From NCBI GenBank assembly GCA_934155645.1, contig CAKPHC010000005.1, positions 62,001-126,000 of the forward strand: a stretch of DNA of 64,000 bases. The letters run 5' to 3'. The DNA comes from an uncultured Bacilli bacterium (GTDB lineage: Bacteria > Bacillota_I > Bacilli_A > RF39 > UBA660). The position numbers and the translations under genes were made by a program. The notes beneath the pieces are model-generated. The model was given only the letters and a program-made list of their open reading frames with translations, searched no databases and was not told the origin of the DNA. Shown here piece by piece: positions 9,053 to 17,722 of this stretch (the first letter of the stretch is position 1; each line of letters begins with the position of its first letter).

Positions 9053-10048
9053 ATGGAAAATGAAGTAGTATATTTGTATTTAGATGACATTATACCTAAT
9101 AGATTCCAACCTCGTGAAGTGTTTGATGAAAAGGCTTTAAAAGAATTAGCTGTATCAATAAGAGAACATGGAGTAATACAACCAATTATCGTAAGAAAAA
9201 TTGGTACTAAATATGAAATAATAGCAGGAGAACGCCGTTATAAGGCATCAACTTTAGCCGGCATGACTAAAATCCCTGCAATTATCAGAAATTTAGATGA
9301 TAAAGAAAGTTCGAAGGTTGCACTTATAGAAAATTTACAAAGAAAAGATTTAACCCCAATCGAAGAAGCAAGAACATATCAAAAAATATTAGATATTGAT
9401 AACATGACGCAAGAAGAACTTGCCAAAAGTATGGGTAAATCTCAATCTGCTGTATCAAATAAATTAAGGTTATTAACTTTGTCTAGTAAAATACAAGATG
9501 CATTGTTAAATGAACAAATATCTGAGCGTCATGCAAGAAGCTTATTAAATGTTGAAGATGAAAAAGAAAGAGACTCATTACTAGATACCGTTATTGAAAA
9601 ACGTCTTTCTGTAAAAGATTTAGATAATTTAATAAAAAATGGTGAATCAGCAGAGGAAAGTGTTAAAGAAGAATCAGTTGAATTAAAACCAAAAGAATTA
9701 GTTCCTGAACAAGAAAATAATACTAGTGATGCCGAAGTAGAAAACTTTAAGAAAGAAAATTACCCACGTATCAATTTTGATGATTTATTAAAAAATCTTA
9801 ATCAAGAAGTTCCAAAAGTTGAAAAATCAGACGATATAGAAACATTAGATTTACAGGAACCAGATGATAATTATTATTCTTTCTCAGAATTAAAGAAAGT
9901 AAATGTAACAGGTATTGACGAAGCAATTGAAATAATAAGAGATGCTGTAAATAAATTATCTGAAAAAGGGTTCCGTGTAAAAAATGATGAACTTGATTTA
10001 GAAAATAAACATAGATTTATTATCGAAATAGATAAAGATAACAAATAA
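9053..10048 (+). CDS. noc: ParB-family protein in the Noc position (nucleoid occlusion candidate)
   Basis: ParB/Noc CTPase-type DNA-binding protein, 331 residues. The CTP-binding motifs AGERRYKAS at about 60-68 and ENLQRKDLTPIEEA at about 99-112 are present, followed by a helix-turn-helix region (QEELAKSMGKSQSAVSNKLRLL). A long acidic segment rich in Glu and Asp precedes a conserved C-terminal dimerisation-like end. The order rsmG-noc-parA-parB is that of Bacillus, which supports Noc. Unlike Bacillus Noc it begins almost directly at the ParB core (MENEVVYLYLDDIIPNRFQP) and lacks an N-terminal amphipathic membrane helix. It could therefore be a second ParB with another role. Confidence 0.8.
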   Translation: MENEVVYLYLDDIIPNRFQPREVFDEKALKELAVSIREHGVIQPIIVRKIGTKYEIIAGERRYKASTLAGMTKIPAIIRNLDDKESSKVALIENLQRKDLTPIEEARTYQKILDIDNMTQEELAKSMGKSQSAVSNKLRLLTLSSKIQDALLNEQISERHARSLLNVEDEKERDSLLDTVIEKRLSVKDLDNLIKNGESAEESVKEESVELKPKELVPEQENNTSDAEVENFKKENYPRINFDDLLKNLNQEVPKVEKSDDIETLDLQEPDDNYYSFSELKKVNVTGIDEAIEIIRDAVNKLSEKGFRVKNDELDLENKHRFIIEIDKDNK

Positions 10049-10055
10049 TATTAAC

Positions 10056-10080
10056 AAAGATAGATTTTCTATCTTTTTTT
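10056..10080 (+). terminator. Terminator after noc
   Basis: AAAGATAGA, loop TTT, TCTATCTTT, then a T run: nine perfect base pairs, eight bases after the noc stop. Confidence 0.88.
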
Positions 10081-10157
10081 GTTCTAAAAACATTTCAAAA
10101 CTCCTAATTTTTTGATAGAATAGTATTTGACAAGAATTATGGGAAAAAGGTGATAAG

Positions 10158-10946
10158 ATGGGAAAGGTAATTTCTTTGGTAAATCAAAAAGGTGGAGTAG
10201 GAAAAACAACAACTAGTATTAATCTTTCTGCATCTTTAGCAGTATTAGGTAAAAGAGTATTATTAATAGATTTAGACCCTCAAGGTAATACAACTACTGG
10301 TATTGGTATCAATAAAGGAGATATTGATAAAAGTGTTTATGATGTTTTAATCGATAGTTGTAAGATAGAAGAGGCAATATTAGCTACAAGATACAAAAGA
10401 TTATCGTTGTTACCAGCTACCATTAATTTAGCAGGAATAGACATTGAATTATTAGAAAAAAGCAAAGATGAGCCCACATTTTCAAAAGGCAAACAATTAA
10501 AAATAAAGTTGGACACAGTAAAAGATAATTATGATTTTGTTATTATTGATTGTCCACCATCACTAGGATTAATTACCACTAATGCATTAACAGCATCAGA
10601 TTCAGTAATAATTCCAGTACAGTGTGAATTCTTTGCTTTAGAAGGAATTATGCAACTATTAAATACTATCATGATGGCACAAAAGAATCTAAATCCTAAT
10701 TTGGATATTGAAGGAGTATTACTAACAATGCTAGATTCAAGAACAAAGTTGGGGTTTGAAGTAGTGGAAGACATTAGAAAATACTTTAAAGAAAGAGTAT
10801 ACAATACAATAATTCCCCGATTAATTAGATTAACAGAGGCACCATCACATGGTAAACCAATAATTGCATATGATCCTAAAAGTAAGGGTACAGAAGCCTA
10901 CTTAAATTTAGCTAAGGAAGTGATTGAGAGAAATGGAAACAACTAA
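10158..10946 (+). CDS. parA: Chromosome partitioning ATPase ParA/Soj
   Basis: Walker-type ATPase that drives or regulates origin segregation with ParB and modulates DnaA in Bacillus. 262 residues. Deviant Walker A is KGGVGKTTTSIN at about 11-22, the Walker A' segment is LLIDLDPQGN, and Walker B is VIIDCPPSLGL. A GTGATAAG-type ribosome site precedes the ATG. The last 14 bases overlap parB, so the pair is translationally coupled. noc upstream is separated by its own terminator. Confidence 0.95.
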   Translation: MGKVISLVNQKGGVGKTTTSINLSASLAVLGKRVLLIDLDPQGNTTTGIGINKGDIDKSVYDVLIDSCKIEEAILATRYKRLSLLPATINLAGIDIELLEKSKDEPTFSKGKQLKIKLDTVKDNYDFVIIDCPPSLGLITTNALTASDSVIIPVQCEFFALEGIMQLLNTIMMAQKNLNPNLDIEGVLLTMLDSRTKLGFEVVEDIRKYFKERVYNTIIPRLIRLTEAPSHGKPIIAYDPKSKGTEAYLNLAKEVIERNGNN

Positions 10947-11811
10947 AAGAAGAGCACTTGGAAAAGGACTTGAAGAATTGTTTAATAACGAACAATTAGA
11001 CTTTAACAAATTTGAGAAAACAATAGTAGAGGCGACACCAAAAGAAGAGATAATTGAAATTGATATCAGTGAGTTAAGACCAAACCCATATCAGCCAAGA
11101 AAAGTATTTGATGAAACAAAGTTGGAAGAATTAGCATCTTCAATTAAAGAACATGGTGTATTCCAACCAATTATAATTAAAAAAAGTATTAAAGGGTATG
11201 AAATAATAGCAGGAGAACGTCGTGTAAAAGCTTCTCAAAAAGCAGGATTAACTAAAATACCAGCAATTTTAAGAGATTTTACAGACGAAGAAATGATGGA
11301 AATTGCACTTCTTGAAAATTTACAAAGAGAGAATTTGAATTCAATTGAAGAAGCTACGGCATATAAAAAATTAATTGATAGTCTTTCAATAACTCAAGAA
11401 GAATTAGCAAATAAATTAGGAAAGAGTAGAAGTCATATCACTAATATGTTAGGACTTTTATCGTTACCTGAAGAAATCAAAGAAATGATTAATGAAAATA
11501 AAATAACAATGAGTCATGCCAGAGTTTTAAGTAAAATAGAAGAAAAAGATAAAGTTATAGAAATGGCTCACAAAATTGTTGATAAGAATTTAAATGTTAG
11601 AGATTTAGAAGAATTATCTAAAGATAAAGAATTAACTAAAAAACATCACATTGAAAAACATAGAACTAATGAATATTATCAAATAGAAGAAGAAATGTGT
11701 GATAAATTAGGAACTAAGGTAAAAATAACTTCTAATAAAATAGAAATCAAATTTAGTAATAATAAAGATTTAAATAGAATTTTAGAAATATTACATTTAA
11801 CAGAAGAATAG
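10933..11811 (+). CDS. parB: Chromosome partitioning protein ParB/Spo0J
   Basis: CTP-dependent DNA clamp that loads at parS and recruits SMC. 292 residues from the ATG at 10933. An in-frame TTG at 10924 is an alternative with a better-placed AAGGAAG site and would add three residues. The N-terminus RRALGKGLEELF is the ParA-interacting motif. CTP motifs AGERRVKAS and ENLQRENLNSIEEA and the helix-turn-helix (QEELANKLGKSRSHITNMLGLL) are present, and a C-terminal dimer domain follows. It is clearly paralogous to the noc-position gene upstream. I find no parS palindrome in the window. Confidence 0.93.
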   Translation: METTKRRALGKGLEELFNNEQLDFNKFEKTIVEATPKEEIIEIDISELRPNPYQPRKVFDETKLEELASSIKEHGVFQPIIIKKSIKGYEIIAGERRVKASQKAGLTKIPAILRDFTDEEMMEIALLENLQRENLNSIEEATAYKKLIDSLSITQEELANKLGKSRSHITNMLGLLSLPEEIKEMINENKITMSHARVLSKIEEKDKVIEMAHKIVDKNLNVRDLEELSKDKELTKKHHIEKHRTNEYYQIEEEMCDKLGTKVKITSNKIEIKFSNNKDLNRILEILHLTEE

Positions 11812-11827
11812 TATTCTAGGTGAGATT

Positions 11828-12013
11828 ATGACTGAAAAAGAATTTACATTAGGAACAATTGTAGAAATGAAAAAAGGCCACCCTTGTGGTGAAAATAAAT
11901 GGGAAATTATTCGTTTAGGAGCTGATATAAAAATAAAATGTGTTGGTTGTGGACGAGTAGTTATGTTACCAAGGATAGATTTTAATAAGAAAGTAAAAAA
12001 GATTATTAGTTAG
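11828..12013 (+). CDS. DUF951 family protein (YyzM-like)
   Basis: 61-residue protein with the DUF951 signature: KKGHPCGENKWEIIRLGADI, then KIKCVGCGRVVMLPR. The single upstream Cys and the CVGC pair suggest metal or nucleic-acid binding, but the function of the family is not established. It sits just after parB, a position also seen for yyzM near the Bacillus origin, and ten bases before the transporter gene. Confidence 0.88.
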   Translation: MTEKEFTLGTIVEMKKGHPCGENKWEIIRLGADIKIKCVGCGRVVMLPRIDFNKKVKKIIS

Positions 12014-12022
12014 GAGCAAATT

Positions 12023-13609
12023 ATGAGTACTAAAAAGAAAATGAAATTAAAAAAGTTTAGTTTTCACCCTATCACAGCATTTATATTACTAACTTTTGGA
12101 GTGCTTGTATTGAGCTGGTTATTATCGGTTTTTCAATTACAAGCTACATACACAATCGTAAGACCAGAAAACTTAGAATTAGAGTCTGTCTTTGTTAGTG
12201 TTAAAAACTTACTAAACTATGATGGAATAAAATACATCATTAGTAATGCGGCGTCAAATTTTGCTTCTTTTGCACCATTAGTGAGTTTATTAATTGCTTT
12301 AATTGGGCTTTCTATAGCCCATGCTTCTGGACTAATTGATGCGTTCATTAAAAGAGTAACCTTGAATATTGATAACAAAAAACTAACATTTATACTAATA
12401 TTAATTGCTATTTTTTCAAGTATTATAAATGATGTAGGTTATGTTGTATTAATACCACTAGCTGCACTACTATATTTAGCAAATGGTAGAAGCCCATTAC
12501 TAGGAATAGTTGCTGCCTTTTGTGGAGTATCGTTTGGTTATGGAGCTACGTTGTTTGTAGGTTCTATGGAAGTAAATCTTGTTTCATTAACAACATCAAG
12601 CGCACGCCTAATTGACCCGACATTTCATGTTAGTTTAACATCAAATTTATTTATAATAATTGCTTTTTCTATAATTTTAGCAGTAATAGGAACAATAGTA
12701 ATTGAAAATTTAGTAGTAAAAAAATTAGGTAAATATCGATTATCATTAGAAGAAACTCAAGAATTAGAAAAACTAACATTTCCGGTAGAAGAACAAAAGA
12801 AAATTGAATTGGAAATCAATGAGAAAAAAGGATTAAAACATGCTTATATTGTAGGATTAATTATTATAGTATTGTTTATTTACATGATAATTCCAAATTT
12901 TCCTGGTTCAGGAATGCTACTTGATATGAAAGAAACTACATATTTAAATCAATTATTTGGTACAAATTCTTATTTTCAAGATGGATTTACATATATGGTA
13001 TCAATATTCTTTGCAATAACAGGTATAGCTTATGGAGTAGGTGCTAAAACATTAAAGAGTGATAAACAATTAATTGAAAAAGCATCAGATTATATCAAAA
13101 ATATTGGAAGCTTAATTGTTCTTTTATTCTTTGCATCACAATTTATAGCAGTATTCAAAGAAAGTAATATAGGTACAGTAATTACAGCAATAGGTGCTAA
13201 CTTAATAAAAAATTTATCTTTCTCAGGAATACCATTGATTTTATTAGTGTTAATTGTTATATTAGTATCTAATTTATTTATGACTTCACCAGTTAGTAAG
13301 TGGAAAATATTATCACCGGTAGTAGTTCCACTTATGATGCAGTCAAATATATCTCCACAATTTGCTCAATTTATATTAAGAGCAGGAGATTCAATCACAA
13401 AAGGAATAACTCCATTACTAGCATATTTTGTTATTTATTTAGGATATTTAAATATTTATAACAAAAATAGAGAACCAATAACAATAAGAAAGGCTATCTC
13501 TTATGCTATGCCATGTTGTTTAATAATGGGTGCCACATGGATTTTATTAACAATAGGGTGGTACTTAATAGGATTACCAATTGGACCAGGAGTTTTTCCA
13601 ACACTATAA
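12023..13609 (+). CDS. AbgT family transporter
   Basis: Integral membrane carrier of the AbgT family. Characterised members import p-aminobenzoyl-glutamate or export sulfonamides by proton antiport. 528 residues with about 11-13 hydrophobic segments. The family segment around GRSPLLGIVAAFCGVSFGYG and the domain FMTSPVSKWKILSPVVVPLM are recognisable, as is the re-entrant region AGDSITKGITPLLAYFVIYL. The substrate cannot be told from sequence. It lies in a tight group after DUF951 and before ychF, with 12 bases between it and ychF. Confidence 0.85.
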   Translation: MSTKKKMKLKKFSFHPITAFILLTFGVLVLSWLLSVFQLQATYTIVRPENLELESVFVSVKNLLNYDGIKYIISNAASNFASFAPLVSLLIALIGLSIAHASGLIDAFIKRVTLNIDNKKLTFILILIAIFSSIINDVGYVVLIPLAALLYLANGRSPLLGIVAAFCGVSFGYGATLFVGSMEVNLVSLTTSSARLIDPTFHVSLTSNLFIIIAFSIILAVIGTIVIENLVVKKLGKYRLSLEETQELEKLTFPVEEQKKIELEINEKKGLKHAYIVGLIIIVLFIYMIIPNFPGSGMLLDMKETTYLNQLFGTNSYFQDGFTYMVSIFFAITGIAYGVGAKTLKSDKQLIEKASDYIKNIGSLIVLLFFASQFIAVFKESNIGTVITAIGANLIKNLSFSGIPLILLVLIVILVSNLFMTSPVSKWKILSPVVVPLMMQSNISPQFAQFILRAGDSITKGITPLLAYFVIYLGYLNIYNKNREPITIRKAISYAMPCCLIMGATWILLTIGWYLIGLPIGPGVFPTL

Positions 13610-13621
13610 TAGGAGGAAATT

Positions 13622-14722
13622 ATGGGATTAAAAGCAGGAATAGTAGGATTACCCAATGTAGGTAAATCAACACTTTTTAATGCAATAACAAAGAAAAACA
13701 TTTTAGCAGCAAATTATCCTTTTGCTACAATTGATCCAAATGTTGGTATAGTTACAGTACCAGATGAAAGATTAGCAAAATTAGAAGAGATGTATGTGCC
13801 AGAAAGATTAATTGCAACAAGTTATGAGTTTACTGATATAGCTGGTCTTGTTAAAGGGGCATCATTAGGAGAAGGTTTAGGTAATAAATTTTTATCTCAT
13901 ATTAGAGAAGTAGACGCAATAGTAGAAGTTGTTAGATGTTTTGACGATAATAACATAATACATGTTGAAAACACAGTTGACCCAATTAGGGATATAGAAA
14001 TTATAAATTTGGAATTAATTCTATCTGACTTAGAAATTTTAACTAATAGAATTGATAAAATTAAAAAGAAAGCTGAAACTAACCGTGATAAAGAAGCGTT
14101 AGAAGAGTTGAATATTTTAAAAAAAGCAAAAGATAATTTAGAAAAGAATATTCCATTACGTTTAATTGAATTTAGTGAAGAAGAAATGAATGTATTAAGT
14201 AGTTTTGCTTTCTTAACAATAAAACCTATGATTTATCTTGCTAATGTCTCTGAAGATGATGTAGCAAAAGAGGATAATGATTATGTGAAGAAAGTAAAAG
14301 AATATGCTTCTAAAGAGAATTCAAAAGTAATCAAAATGTGCGCAAAGTTAGAATCAGAATTAAGTGAATTGAACGACGATGATAAAAAAGAAATGCTAAA
14401 TGCGGTAGGAATTGAAGAAAGTGGACTTGATAAATTAATTAAGGAAACCTATGACCTTCTTGGTCTTGCAACATATTTCACCGTAGGTAGTGACGAAGTA
14501 AGAGCATGGACATTTAAAAAGGGAATGAATGCTAAAAAATGTGCTGGAATAATCCACACTGATTTTGAAAAAGGATTTATCAAAGCTGAAGTTATGAGCT
14601 ATGATGATTTGATAAAATACGGAAGTGAACAAAAGGTAAAAGAAGCAGGACGTGCTCGACTTGAAGGAAAAGATTATATTATGCAAGATGGAGATATATG
14701 TTATTTTAGATTCAATGTTTAA
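13622..14722 (+). CDS. ychF: Redox-regulated ribosome-binding ATPase YchF (Obg-like)
   Basis: Universally conserved Obg-family P-loop NTPase that prefers ATP, binds ribosomes and affects stress responses. 366 residues, the usual length. G1 is GLPNVGKST at about 8-16. The DIAGLVKGASLGEGLGNKFL segment is the family G3 region, and the NVSEDD segment replaces the usual NKxD specificity motif. The C-terminal TGS domain is visible (TYFTVGSDEVRAWTFKKG, IHTDFEKGFIKAEV). AGGAGG precedes the ATG. Confidence 0.96.
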   Translation: MGLKAGIVGLPNVGKSTLFNAITKKNILAANYPFATIDPNVGIVTVPDERLAKLEEMYVPERLIATSYEFTDIAGLVKGASLGEGLGNKFLSHIREVDAIVEVVRCFDDNNIIHVENTVDPIRDIEIINLELILSDLEILTNRIDKIKKKAETNRDKEALEELNILKKAKDNLEKNIPLRLIEFSEEEMNVLSSFAFLTIKPMIYLANVSEDDVAKEDNDYVKKVKEYASKENSKVIKMCAKLESELSELNDDDKKEMLNAVGIEESGLDKLIKETYDLLGLATYFTVGSDEVRAWTFKKGMNAKKCAGIIHTDFEKGFIKAEVMSYDDLIKYGSEQKVKEAGRARLEGKDYIMQDGDICYFRFNV

Positions 14723-14748
14723 TATTAATTGATAAAGGAGAATTTGAT

Positions 14749-15426
14749 ATGAATCAGCCAAATCGAATTGAAATTAAAGAAAGAGCTAAAAAGCTTATAA
14801 AAGGGAATATTTGGAATCTATTAAAACCATGGTTAATAGCTTATGTAATAGAACTTGTGGTAGCTATCATAAATACATTTTTCTTTACTAAATCTGTAGC
14901 TTGCCCACTTGATATGCCATTTGCAACGAGATGTACTGAAGCAACAGCTATGAGTACACTGGTTCAAATAGCATTGTCCCTTGCATCAATAGTATTTATC
15001 TTTGGTTTTATTAGATATGTATTAAAATTTGCACGAGGCGAACAATATAGTGTTAAGGAAGATTTGTTTTATTACTTTAAAAATGATTTAGGTGTTGTAT
15101 TATTAACAGGTATTTTAACTTCAATTCTTATTACAGCGTGGTCACTACTTTTGGTTATACCTGGTATTATTGCAGCAATAAGTTACTCAATGGTATTTTA
15201 CTTGAAAGTAGATACAGATAAAACTGGTATGGATTTGATTGATGAAAGTAAAAAGATGATGCAAGGTCATAAGGCAGATTATTTTGTCTTTGTGCTAAGT
15301 TTCTTTGGATGGGCAATTTTAGGTGGACTTACCTTTGGATTAGCATATATTTATGTAATTCCATATATTAGTGTTTCACAAGCTTTATATTATGAAGAAA
15401 TAAAAAAGATTAATAGTAATAATTAA
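14749..15426 (+). CDS. DUF975 family membrane protein
   Basis: 225-residue integral membrane protein. The N-terminus RIEIKERAKKLIKGNIWNLL is the typical DUF975 opening. About five hydrophobic segments follow, and the loop with DESKKMMQGHKADYFVF is a family feature. The function is unknown. It is 26 bases after ychF with a good AAGGAG site and is followed directly by a terminator. Confidence 0.85.
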   Translation: MNQPNRIEIKERAKKLIKGNIWNLLKPWLIAYVIELVVAIINTFFFTKSVACPLDMPFATRCTEATAMSTLVQIALSLASIVFIFGFIRYVLKFARGEQYSVKEDLFYYFKNDLGVVLLTGILTSILITAWSLLLVIPGIIAAISYSMVFYLKVDTDKTGMDLIDESKKMMQGHKADYFVFVLSFFGWAILGGLTFGLAYIYVIPYISVSQALYYEEIKKINSNN

Positions 15427-15450
15427 GGAACCAATTTGGTTCTTTTTTTT
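15427..15450 (+). terminator. Terminator after the DUF975 gene
   Basis: GGAACC, short loop, GGTTC, then eight T residues, immediately after the stop codon. Confidence 0.85.
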
Positions 15451-15701
15451 ATAAAACTTTTGCATCCTATGAGTATGATAAGATGAGTAATCATTTATCC
15501 ACTCTAAAGATAACAACAATATATAATCTAATAAAATACATTTACCATGTTGAGATTTGGGACGAGGTGCATATTGGAAATAGAAATTGGTTGTCCGTTA
15601 AAGGTATCTTCATACTCAAACTTTAATATCATTTTCAGTGGTGATTCAAATTTTATCTTCGTTTTAAAAAGAAAAAAATCTCTTCTTTTTAGTTTCTCAT
15701 A
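15451..15701. other. Unexplained intergenic stretch with an open antisense frame and possible RNA structure
   Basis: There is no plus-strand gene here. On the minus strand a frame stays open for 68 codons from 15734 to the stop at 15528-15530. Its only ATG is at 15632, giving a 34-residue peptide (MILKFEYEDTFNGQPISISN and 14 more residues) with a protein-like mix of residues. The DNA is less AT-rich than its surroundings. On the plus strand it can form short helices: TTGAG/CTCAA as an outer pair, GGAC/GTCC inside, and GTAT-CTTC-ATAC. A hairpin AAAAAGAA/TTCTTTTT at 15666-15690 closes it. It may be a gene remnant, a small protein or a structured RNA; I cannot decide. Confidence 0.4.
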
Positions 15702-15730
15702 TTGACAAAAATGTCGGAAAAAGATATTAT
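15702..15730 (+). promoter_or_regulatory. Promoter of the surface-protein locus
   Basis: Perfect TTGACA at 15702-15707 and TATTAT at 15725-15730 with 17-base spacing, 29 bases before the GTG of the first secreted protein. It is one of the strongest promoters in the window. Confidence 0.85.
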
Positions 15731-15759
15731 TAATTTATAAGATAATAGGAGGATAAGAA

Positions 15760-16602
15760 GTGAAAAAGAGTTTATTAAAGTTTTTAGTAGGAATTTTTGT
15801 ATTTGCTATTGGAATAACAGTTAATGCTGAAGGAACTACTAGTATACCAAATCTTGAAAATGGTGAAGGAAGTACAAATGGAACAGTATCTGTTGGTAGT
15901 GTAGAAACGCCTATATACAATGTTAACATTTATTGGTCTGATTTATCATTTGACTGGACTTATGATAGTGATAGTGCTGATTATAGTTGGACACCTACTA
16001 AAATCTGTAGTCCTTATGAAGCTTCTAATGTTTCAGCTACTGGTAAAACTATTTATAGTGATAAAAATTGTACTGAAATAGCTAATAACGTCGGTGAAGA
16101 AAGTGGCACTCCAAAATATTATTTAGATTCACGTGATTCTGTATTTTTTAATATTGAAGACTCTTCAGAACATGGTCAAATAGTTCCATCTGTTAAATGG
16201 AATGCTGCTAGTAATTATAGTTATGTAGATGCGAAGTTTACAGTTTACGAAGATTTTTGTGTAGCTGTACCAAATGAAAACGTTTATGATGTAGCTGTTA
16301 ATTATGGCATTTATTCAGATTCCACTTGTGCTACAGAAACAACCCCTTCTGGATATGTAGAAAATAAGTATTATACTTTTGCACGTAAACCAGTCGTACT
16401 TACAACAGAAGAATTACCTGATTCCGTAAGAGTATCTGCTACTGGTGATAGTACAGAGATAGACGGATTAACTTTTGTTAAGCGTGATTATAGAAATAAC
16501 TATAGAGTTGATTTTGTACTTGTAAATAAATCTACACCAACTGCTACACCAACTGCTGGTGATCAAATTGGTACAATCACCGTTTCTGTTAGAGCTAAAT
16601 AG
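15760..16602 (+). CDS. Secreted beta-rich protein with Cys-hairpin repeats, first of the surface locus
   Basis: 280 residues starting at a GTG with AGGAGG seven bases upstream. A signal peptide of about 23 residues ends at VNA. The mature protein opens with a segment shared with the gene at 17246: VSVGSVETPIYNVNIYWSDL here, VKVGNVDAPIYSVDVTWGKM there. Four Cys residues (83, 104, 167, 190) form two similar units of the type C...IYSD..C.....KYY, probably two inserted disulfide hairpins. The C-terminus has a Thr/Pro-rich link (STPTATPTAG) and a final strand. No catalytic motif or membrane anchor is seen. It has its own strong promoter and a terminator-like hairpin behind it, so it is probably the most abundant product of the locus. 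I do not recognise a named family. Confidence 0.8.
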   Translation: MKKSLLKFLVGIFVFAIGITVNAEGTTSIPNLENGEGSTNGTVSVGSVETPIYNVNIYWSDLSFDWTYDSDSADYSWTPTKICSPYEASNVSATGKTIYSDKNCTEIANNVGEESGTPKYYLDSRDSVFFNIEDSSEHGQIVPSVKWNAASNYSYVDAKFTVYEDFCVAVPNENVYDVAVNYGIYSDSTCATETTPSGYVENKYYTFARKPVVLTTEELPDSVRVSATGDSTEIDGLTFVKRDYRNNYRVDFVLVNKSTPTATPTAGDQIGTITVSVRAK

Positions 16603-16648
16603 TGTTTGAATTAAATTTGCTCATAAAGACAATTTATATTTGATAGTA

Positions 16649-16678
16649 TAAGGTGGATTTATGTCCACCTTATTTTTA
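16649..16678 (+). terminator. Intra-locus terminator or attenuating hairpin
   Basis: TAAGGTGGA, loop TTTATG, TCCACCTTA, then TTTTTATA. It lies between the first secreted-protein gene and the remaining five genes, which have no other strong promoter. Read-through would set a high ratio of the first product to the rest. Confidence 0.8.
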
Positions 16679-16690
16679 TAGGAGGGTTGT

Positions 16691-17236
16691 ATGAAAAAAG
16701 AAAATAATGACAAAAAACGAAAAGAAGGGAAAAAAGCTAAAGTAATATATATTTTTTTGATTTTATTGATTATTTTATGTAGTGTCTTAATAGTTTGCCT
16801 TCTTCGAAAAGAAGAAAAGACTTTAATACCTGATTATGCTCCTGGTACAATTGATGTTAATGCTATTAAAGAACAAGATAATGGTAAGAAGATGGATGTG
16901 TCTAATGGTGGAGGAGCCGTAAGTATCTCTTATTCTAATATCGTTGAAGTTAATAACAAAAATAAGAAAATAAAGATGTATTTTAAGAATCCCAGTTCTT
17001 CTAGAGAATCAATTATTTTAGAATTATTAATTATTAATGGAGAAAAAGAATATTTAATTGGAAAGACAGACTTATTACCACCGGGGTATGCTTTATATAA
17101 TATGAATCTAGATACCGATGTTAAGTTACCAAAAGGAGGATATAAAGGTATATTTAGAACAACTTATTACAGTGAGGAAACTGGGGAAAAAGAAATTGTT
17201 AATTCAGAAATAGAAATATCAATCGAGGTTAAATAG
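16691..17236 (+). CDS. Membrane-anchored beta-domain protein, partner of the first secreted protein
   Basis: 181 residues. A Lys-rich cytoplasmic tail of 16 residues is followed by one membrane helix at about 17-38 and an extracytoplasmic domain of about 140 residues predicted to be beta-rich. It is paralogous to the gene at 17723: compare YLIGKTDLLPPGYALYNMNL with SIIGETGLVKAGEYLEKVKV, each followed by a similar C-terminal strand pattern. GGAGGG precedes the ATG. It is ten bases from the next gene and clearly co-transcribed. No enzyme motif is seen. A role as assembly or anchoring partner is inferred from the repeated secreted-plus-anchored gene order. Confidence 0.75.
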   Translation: MKKENNDKKRKEGKKAKVIYIFLILLIILCSVLIVCLLRKEEKTLIPDYAPGTIDVNAIKEQDNGKKMDVSNGGGAVSISYSNIVEVNNKNKKIKMYFKNPSSSRESIILELLIINGEKEYLIGKTDLLPPGYALYNMNLDTDVKLPKGGYKGIFRTTYYSEETGEKEIVNSEIEISIEVK

Positions 17237-17245
17237 GAGTTTTGT

Positions 17246-17713
17246 ATGAAAAGAAAAATTTTTGTTATTTCTTTAATAATATTTAGCTGTTTATTTGTAG
17301 ATGTTTATGCCTTAAAGGAAGATGAATCAACATCCGCAAGTGTTAAAGTTGGTAATGTTGATGCTCCTATTTATAGCGTCGATGTAACATGGGGAAAAAT
17401 GGAATTTACATATACAGAACAAATTAATTATGTATGGGATGATATTAATCATACATATGATTTGGGAGAATCAACATATAGGTGGGCTGCTAAAGACAAT
17501 TATGTTGATGTTAATAATCATTCGTATGATGCCATTAGTGTTGAACTAGAATATGTTAGTTTAGAAGAAAGTGTGGACGGAGTTTTTAATATATCTAAGA
17601 CAACAATAGATAGTAGATCTAATAATCGTTTTACTTTAACTTTAGAAGGAAGATTAAAAGATTCTGGTTTAGAATATATTAAAGTTTGTTCTATTAATTT
17701 AAAATTATCGTAG
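17246..17713 (+). CDS. Secreted beta-rich protein, short paralog of the first surface protein
   Basis: 155 residues. A signal peptide (residues 1 to about 22, ending VYA) precedes the shared module KVGNVDAPIYSVDVTWGKME, an aromatic-rich segment (FTYTEQINYVWDD, TYRWAAKDNYVDV) and a C-terminal beta region. It lacks the two Cys-hairpin inserts of the 280-residue paralog. It forms a second secreted-plus-anchored pair with the gene at 17723, nine bases downstream. Function unknown. Confidence 0.75.
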   Translation: MKRKIFVISLIIFSCLFVDVYALKEDESTSASVKVGNVDAPIYSVDVTWGKMEFTYTEQINYVWDDINHTYDLGESTYRWAAKDNYVDVNNHSYDAISVELEYVSLEESVDGVFNISKTTIDSRSNNRFTLTLEGRLKDSGLEYIKVCSINLKLS

Positions 17714-17722
17714 GGGGAATTT

